Origin: Collybiopsis luxurians FD-317 M1
Lineage: Eukaryota; Basidiomycota; Agaricomycetes; Agaricales; Omphalotaceae
Assembly (NCBI GenBank): GCA_000827265.1
Contig: KN834796.1
Span: 234,268 to 298,267 of the forward strand
Reading direction: 5' to 3'
Length of the DNA: 64,000 nucleotides
Part shown: in pieces, positions 59,283-64,000 of the stretch
Layout of the letters: each line of letters opens with the position of its first letter
Position numbering within the stretch: the stretch's first letter is position 1
Program-made: the position numbers and the translations under genes
Notes under the pieces: model-generated
Database searches by the model: none
The model's input: the letters and a program-made list of their open reading frames with translations, nothing else
Told to the model about the DNA's origin: nothing

Positions 59283-59939
59283 GGATTAACTCTTATATTT
59301 ACCAGAGCTCTGTTTGGGCTGGTGCCTCCCTGATGAAGCTGACAAAGTGATTGGCAAGGGAGCTTCAATACTTGTGTGTACACTGGACTTTGAAGCTCCT
59401 GCAGTAACAGGCCGCAGAAATCTGTGACGCTGGAATCCTTTGTTGGTAGACATGGGAGGACAAGATGGTGGTCGGATTGTAAGAAGAAAATGCCCTGCTG
59501 TCCCACGCACATGTCGACATTGAGTGACAGCTATCAGGTACTATCATGAGAAGTTGGATGCTTCTCTGGAGCAAGTGACAGATCCAGACCTGACTTGCAA
59601 AGAAAAAGTTACTACAATTGCTGAAGGATAACCGCTAGCCTTGCATGTAAAACTTTTGATTGATCCTCCCATTCTCTTTCCCTTGCTGATCAAAGTTCAG
59701 CAGTCTTCTTCCCCCTGGTCGCTGTCATAGAGGTATCACAAACATCTCCTGTTCCCACCCAGTGACAGTGGCTGACTATGGAAAGCCGGAAGGCCTCCCT
59801 TGTCACCGAGGTTGATCATCAGCTTGATGGGACCCCAAGTCACTGCGTGTCATCTGACTTATCCCATTCTTACATTTGCCGACAGCCCGTGAGAAAATCG
59901 GGATCTGACCAACTTCGTTGCACCTCTCGCCTTGGAAAT
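59283..59939. other. Region upstream of the NB-ARC gene
   Basis: Minus-strand frames at 59286-59512 could be a 5' exon of the NB-ARC gene, but two frames are equally open and no motif decides. Bases 59773-59815 match the fragment near 50150. The rest looks repeat-derived. Confidence 0.35.
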
Positions 59940-60520
59940 AGCGAATCTGTCGCCATTTACGGCTGTCTAGAAATGAGCGCAGCAGAAGCGGATGTAGTCA
60001 GCATATTGAAAGCTGAGGAGCTGAGCGGCAGGCTTTTCCGCCTACCGCTGATGCTAGATTTTGAATTGAGGTTGACATTCGAAGGAATTACTACCAAATT
60101 CAGAACTTCAGCTGACATTAAGGGCGCTCCCACCTCCTCCTCCTCCTCCTCCTCCTCCTGCGCCAGAGGAAATCAGTATTAGGCGGCCCCACACCGAATC
60201 AGGGCGCTCTAGAATGAGAAGCGAGATTTTACTCTTCTCGACTCGCCAAGAGCGCTCTAGTGACTCCAGGATCCTGCATGGGAGAATGCACCAACACTTA
60301 GCCGGGAATAAATCAGCTGCAGAATTTCTGTCGGATAGGTTCGAAAAAGAGACACTGCAACACGATAGACAGAGAATTGAACTGGATCTCATCGCGCTTG
60401 GCACTGCGGTTGAGAAATATGGGACATTGGAGGTCAAGTCTTCGAAATCTACTCCGTTTGGTGTTGTGGGAAATTGTAGGAGCTCGGATGGTCAGAGTCC
60501 ATTGACACACAGCGTATATG
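59940..60520 (-). pseudogene. Decayed 5' fragment of an F-box gene, second copy
   Basis: Aligns with 21160-21740 in the same orientation and, on the minus strand, with the 5' part of the F-box gene at 17171-18973. The start region (TCCATTGxCACACxGCGTxTATG on the plus strand, about 60498) and the segment GCGCGATGAGATCCAGTTC are well preserved, but stops and frameshifts follow. A (CCT)n run near 60135 is longer than in the first copy. Confidence 0.75.
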
Positions 60521-63500
60521 TAAGTATAAGTGTGCGAGTCTAAAAGTCCACAAGCGTTGATATGTCTAATGCTCTGCATAAATTTTGTGCATGAGGACGC
60601 GCTTGAGTAATACCTAGCCTGTAGGGTGCCGTGAGTAATTCCCGGCACTGTTAATAACATTGTTGATCGCAATGGTGTCCTGAGGCCCCTTGGAAGGCCC
60701 ATTTTTAACATGGTCTATAGCATGTTATTAACATTTATCATTTATATGAAAATTTGATCTTCCAATATGTTATTTGCGTCTCCAGTAAGTAGTGCGGGTT
60801 TTACAGGTAAAGGTACATTTGAATATCTCGTTGATGGCTCCCACCTCTTTACACCTCTTTACAATCCTCTCGTCTCGTCTCATCAACTAGGTGACGGTCG
60901 ATTCTAAAGGTTCTCAAAGGGTATTTTGGCATTTCACCTCGATGAGGCCTGGGTAGAGACTTCAGTAGATTTCCCAAGTATGCATGAAGATATAGAAATT
61001 TTGTTTTGAGTCTTTTCAGGGAGCGTGTTCAGCAAATTTGACGAGTGAGCTCGAGGCATGAACAAAATTTTTCAGCGTCTATTTACCAGAAGAAATTGCA
61101 GTTTGGACCTGAGGGATGCGCCACGAAATCGTATGATTCGAAATATTCACATCACGAGTCCGGAATGAAATGGAGGAATTGTCTTACCAGTGGACTTAAC
61201 ATTTTCCCACGCCACTTGTATTCCTCTATATATCAATTTATTCCCCATATATGGACATGTCACTTTTTGTGACTTTTGTTATGTTCCGTTGCATTCCAAC
61301 CACCATCATCCCCCCCTTCTCTTCCTCTTCCTCGTGCAGTCCATTCTCCCTTCATATTTTTCAACATCTTCTTTATTTTCTATTGCCCATTGTCTCTGGA
61401 TTGTACTGCACTTGTGTCTAGCCAACAACCAACCTGAAGGCTATCCTTTATTGAGAAGGTGCCAGAATGACAAACAACAGTGAGGCACGTGCAAGAAAAG
61501 ATGAGGGAAAAAGGATAACTGAACCAATACTGAAATACATTAAGTATAAGTAACAGGGAAGGATACAAAGGAGTAGAATGCACAAATGGAGGGCGATGAT
61601 AATGATAATCTAGTACATAACAAGGCAAGAGAAAATTTTTACCTCAGTACAAATGTATAGGTAATACTGGGCTGAACATCAGATGCATTGACGGTGTATT
61701 GACTAGTACGTACGAGCACAAAATTAGTAATAATTGACTTGGAGCATTGGAAGTGAGCATGCAGGCCCAGAGTCTCTTCAGCCTGTGTGCAGCAGCTGAA
61801 GGTCCATTCCACTGTAGAATGTAGATGGGCTGACCCATAACTCCTAGGTAGAATTGGGTTCAGCGGGGTGCAGAGGATGGGGAGGTCACTGCAAACTATG
61901 ACTCGCCTCGACTATTATCCTTGCATAAACCACTCAGTTTAAACCTGACTACGTGGTACCTTCAGGCTTCTTGGCACATATTCCCTCGGGCTTAAACCGT
62001 TAGTTCTCGCAAGGCTGATGGTTGAATGCCGGCAACCTGACAGAGAAGTCGAGGATTCCTGTATTATTTGGGTCCCTGTCCGTATCCCTTCTGCGCAATG
62101 CAATCTCAGCAATCATTCCTACATAAAGAGTAGAGTAAAGCATACTACAGTCTAAGTAGTACCCAACTATATATCCTCCAAGTCTGATGCACATCAATGC
62201 ACCAAATCAATTCACCTTTTTACTTAGATCTATTCGACTGTGTATAGGTGGCTGAATTGGGGAAACATTACATGGACAGGTACCTTATCTGGGCATTCTG
62301 CAACATCAACCTGAGTGTTCGCTTTAGGAACACTGCATAGCTTATCTCTTCGGGTGCCAGTGTCCAATTGGTAGGATACCTTCTCATGGAAGGATGAACA
62401 AAGGTTAGCACCTCACCTTTCATCACGAGAACTCACTGTCATTACTAACCCACAGATACTAAGATAGTCGCGAAGAGCTCAACACCACAGCTGACTAAGA
62501 TGTAACATCAAAACATGGCTGAATGGTTAGATGATTTATGTCTGGTTTAGCTGCGAATCCTTTTCTGTCGGTGAGCATAATGGAAGAGAGTGCTTCAATG
62601 AAATCCAAGCGCAGCTTACATATATTGCAATGCCTCCATGGAGGGGAAGAGATGCAAGCCTAGGATACTGCTGCATTGGCCGATAGCTATAAACAATTTG
62701 AATACCTGTAACTCCAACTAATTTATGATGCGTCTGGACTCGTACATGTCACGCGCTTTGCGCGATGGCCCACATCCCACAAGTGCTCATGTCAATAGCA
62801 TAGAGTCTCTCGGTTATTACACTCTTCCGCAGGACAGAAGACCACTGTCGCACCCTCAACCAACCGGTACAAATAAAAGTTTCGCTGCAATATTTCAGAA
62901 AATTATTGCCTGTGAACACTCCTGGGGCATTGTCCAATATCCCGTGAATCTCACCTAAATGTCCTACGAATATCCCAACAAGACAAACACAGCAGATGCT
63001 GATTTTTTTCATCGATCCTGCGAAGAGGCCGCAGGCGTGGATATTCACTGGAGAGACATGCTTCCCTGAAGCAATTCATTCCTGGTGGGGTAGTTATGGC
63101 AATAACTGCTTACGCTCTTTTGGAAGACCTTTCAACACGGATATTCATATGTTTATTCACCTCCTGTGTCCTCTATGCCGATAATGTCTTCCAGCGTGAT
63201 ATAGCTAGTGTGGAGCAGTTTACTGAACAATTCGCAAGGAATTAACCTCAGAGAGATGAGGTTTTAGAGGCACTTGCAGAACTTTTGCAAAAGCCACCTA
63301 ATCATTTCAAGCGTGTTATAGCAAACGTGATTGTTGCTCCAACTCTGGATTTTATGACTGCACTGCCTCTTGATTTTGAGACCAAAGCCATGCAGGTAGG
63401 CCTTCGACTTTTCTCCTCTCAACTCCGCCAGGTTTCCCCACAGCTCACAACTATACAACCCTTTCCTGCATGATCTCAGGTATCTCCATTTGCCTCTTGG

Positions 63501-63943
63501 TCCCAATAAGGAGCACCACACTTGGATCATGTGGGATTAGTGCACCCAAGGCTCGGCTAAGAGCAAGCTTAGCCATTCAAGGCCATAGCCAATAAAACCC
63601 AAGTCATAGCCAGCCAAGCCGAGCGCTGGGCGCACTACATGGGACTAGTCGAGTTTGGATATCATCTACCTTATGTCCACAGAAGGAAGCTTATAATGCC
63701 TATGTCAGCTTCAGTCAGGGTCAATTGCTTTTCATAGATTAGCTGTGGTCAATATAAATTGGATGAACTTGATTTTGCCTTGCTTTGTAAAACCCCAGTA
63801 CTGGATTGCTAGCCTGCCTGATTGTCGGATTTAATTCATCTCACAAAATCTGAGAGAACACACTGCAAATTTCCTTTATTTCCAGTTATAACGCAAACTA
63901 CTTGTACGGCCAACGGCAATGACAACTGGACGATCGATGATCA
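60521..63943. other. Gene-poor right end
   Basis: No complete gene. A plus-strand exon-like stretch at about 63262-63393 (EVLEALAELLQKPPNHFKRV, then LDFMTALPLDFETKAMQ) ends at a GTAGGC donor, and a minus-strand one near 62005-62120 (MIAEIALRRRDTDRDPNN) also looks coding; both are isolated. The rest is AT-rich with no recognisable structure. Confidence 0.4.
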
Positions 63944-64000
63944 TCAGTCATCATCGGTATCCCCGCTCCGACTCTCTTCACCATCAAACGAATACGGAAG
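63944..64000 (-). CDS. Possible C-terminus of a gene entering from the right
   Basis: The minus strand is open from the window edge to a TGA at 63944-63946 and encodes LPYSFDGEESRSGDTDDD. The acidic, serine-containing end resembles a real fungal C-terminus, but 18 codons are too few to be sure. Confidence 0.3.
   Translation of the reverse strand, partial: LPYSFDGEESRSGDTDDD

Overview
This window comes from a filamentous basidiomycete, most likely an agaricomycete mushroom. The evidence is that nearly every credible gene is split by GT-AG introns of about 45-77 bases, and that several families typical of agaricomycetes occur: a KDZ-superfamily transposase with an N-terminal cysteine cluster, a TET/JBP-type dioxygenase, a Crinkler-like protein with a kinase-like tail, an F-box protein and an NB-ARC/TPR STAND protein. 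All exon models were built by hand from the sequence, by splice signals and frame continuity; none was checked by alignment or transcripts.

Left part (1-20.5 kb), gene-like DNA. A serine-rich hypothetical protein (2976-4193), a membrane and coiled-coil protein (4452-5969), a Crinkler/kinase-like gene (7552-9603) lying between two diverged direct repeats of about 470 bp, a G3BP-like NTF2+RRM+RGG RNA-binding protein (12084-13667) with a 5'-truncated downstream duplicate (15384-16089), an F-box protein (17171-18973, minus) and an Old Yellow Enzyme (19198-20536, minus).

Middle part (20.5-49 kb), a transposon-rich island. It has relics of the F-box gene, a Q-rich protein (22276-24685, minus), an almost complete KDZ transposase (25129-28799, minus), an unknown gene (29379-30329), a protein with two chromodomain-like repeats (30507-31778, minus), a TET/JBP-type 2-oxoglutarate/Fe(II) dioxygenase with all metal and 2OG ligands (32382-33931, minus), two small proteins with a viroplasmin/RNase H1-N-like domain (34854-35472 and 42215-43027, minus), a gene starting MGLKWATPEQ (38883-41532, minus) and several smaller unknown genes. 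Almost all of them lie on the minus strand. Blocks of short repeats built around TTTGGT/ACCAAA and TTGTG/CACAA punctuate the island at 24.77, 28.9, 31.9, 35.7, 44.97 and 47.87 kb. I read them as subterminal repeats of related mobile elements.

Right part (49-64 kb) is AT-rich and gene-poor, with decayed repeats, one intact-looking NB-ARC/TPR protein (56229-59282, minus), a second F-box relic (about 59.94-60.52 kb) and perhaps the end of a minus-strand gene that leaves the window at 64000.

How it fits together. Linkage of TET/JBP genes to KDZ transposons is known in basidiomycetes. Here the dioxygenase sits beside a KDZ transposase and a chromodomain-like protein built by exon-pair duplication, which suggests a mobile unit carrying its own DNA-modification and chromatin-reading genes. 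Whether it moves as one element is not shown: terminal inverted repeats and target-site duplications could not be delimited by eye.
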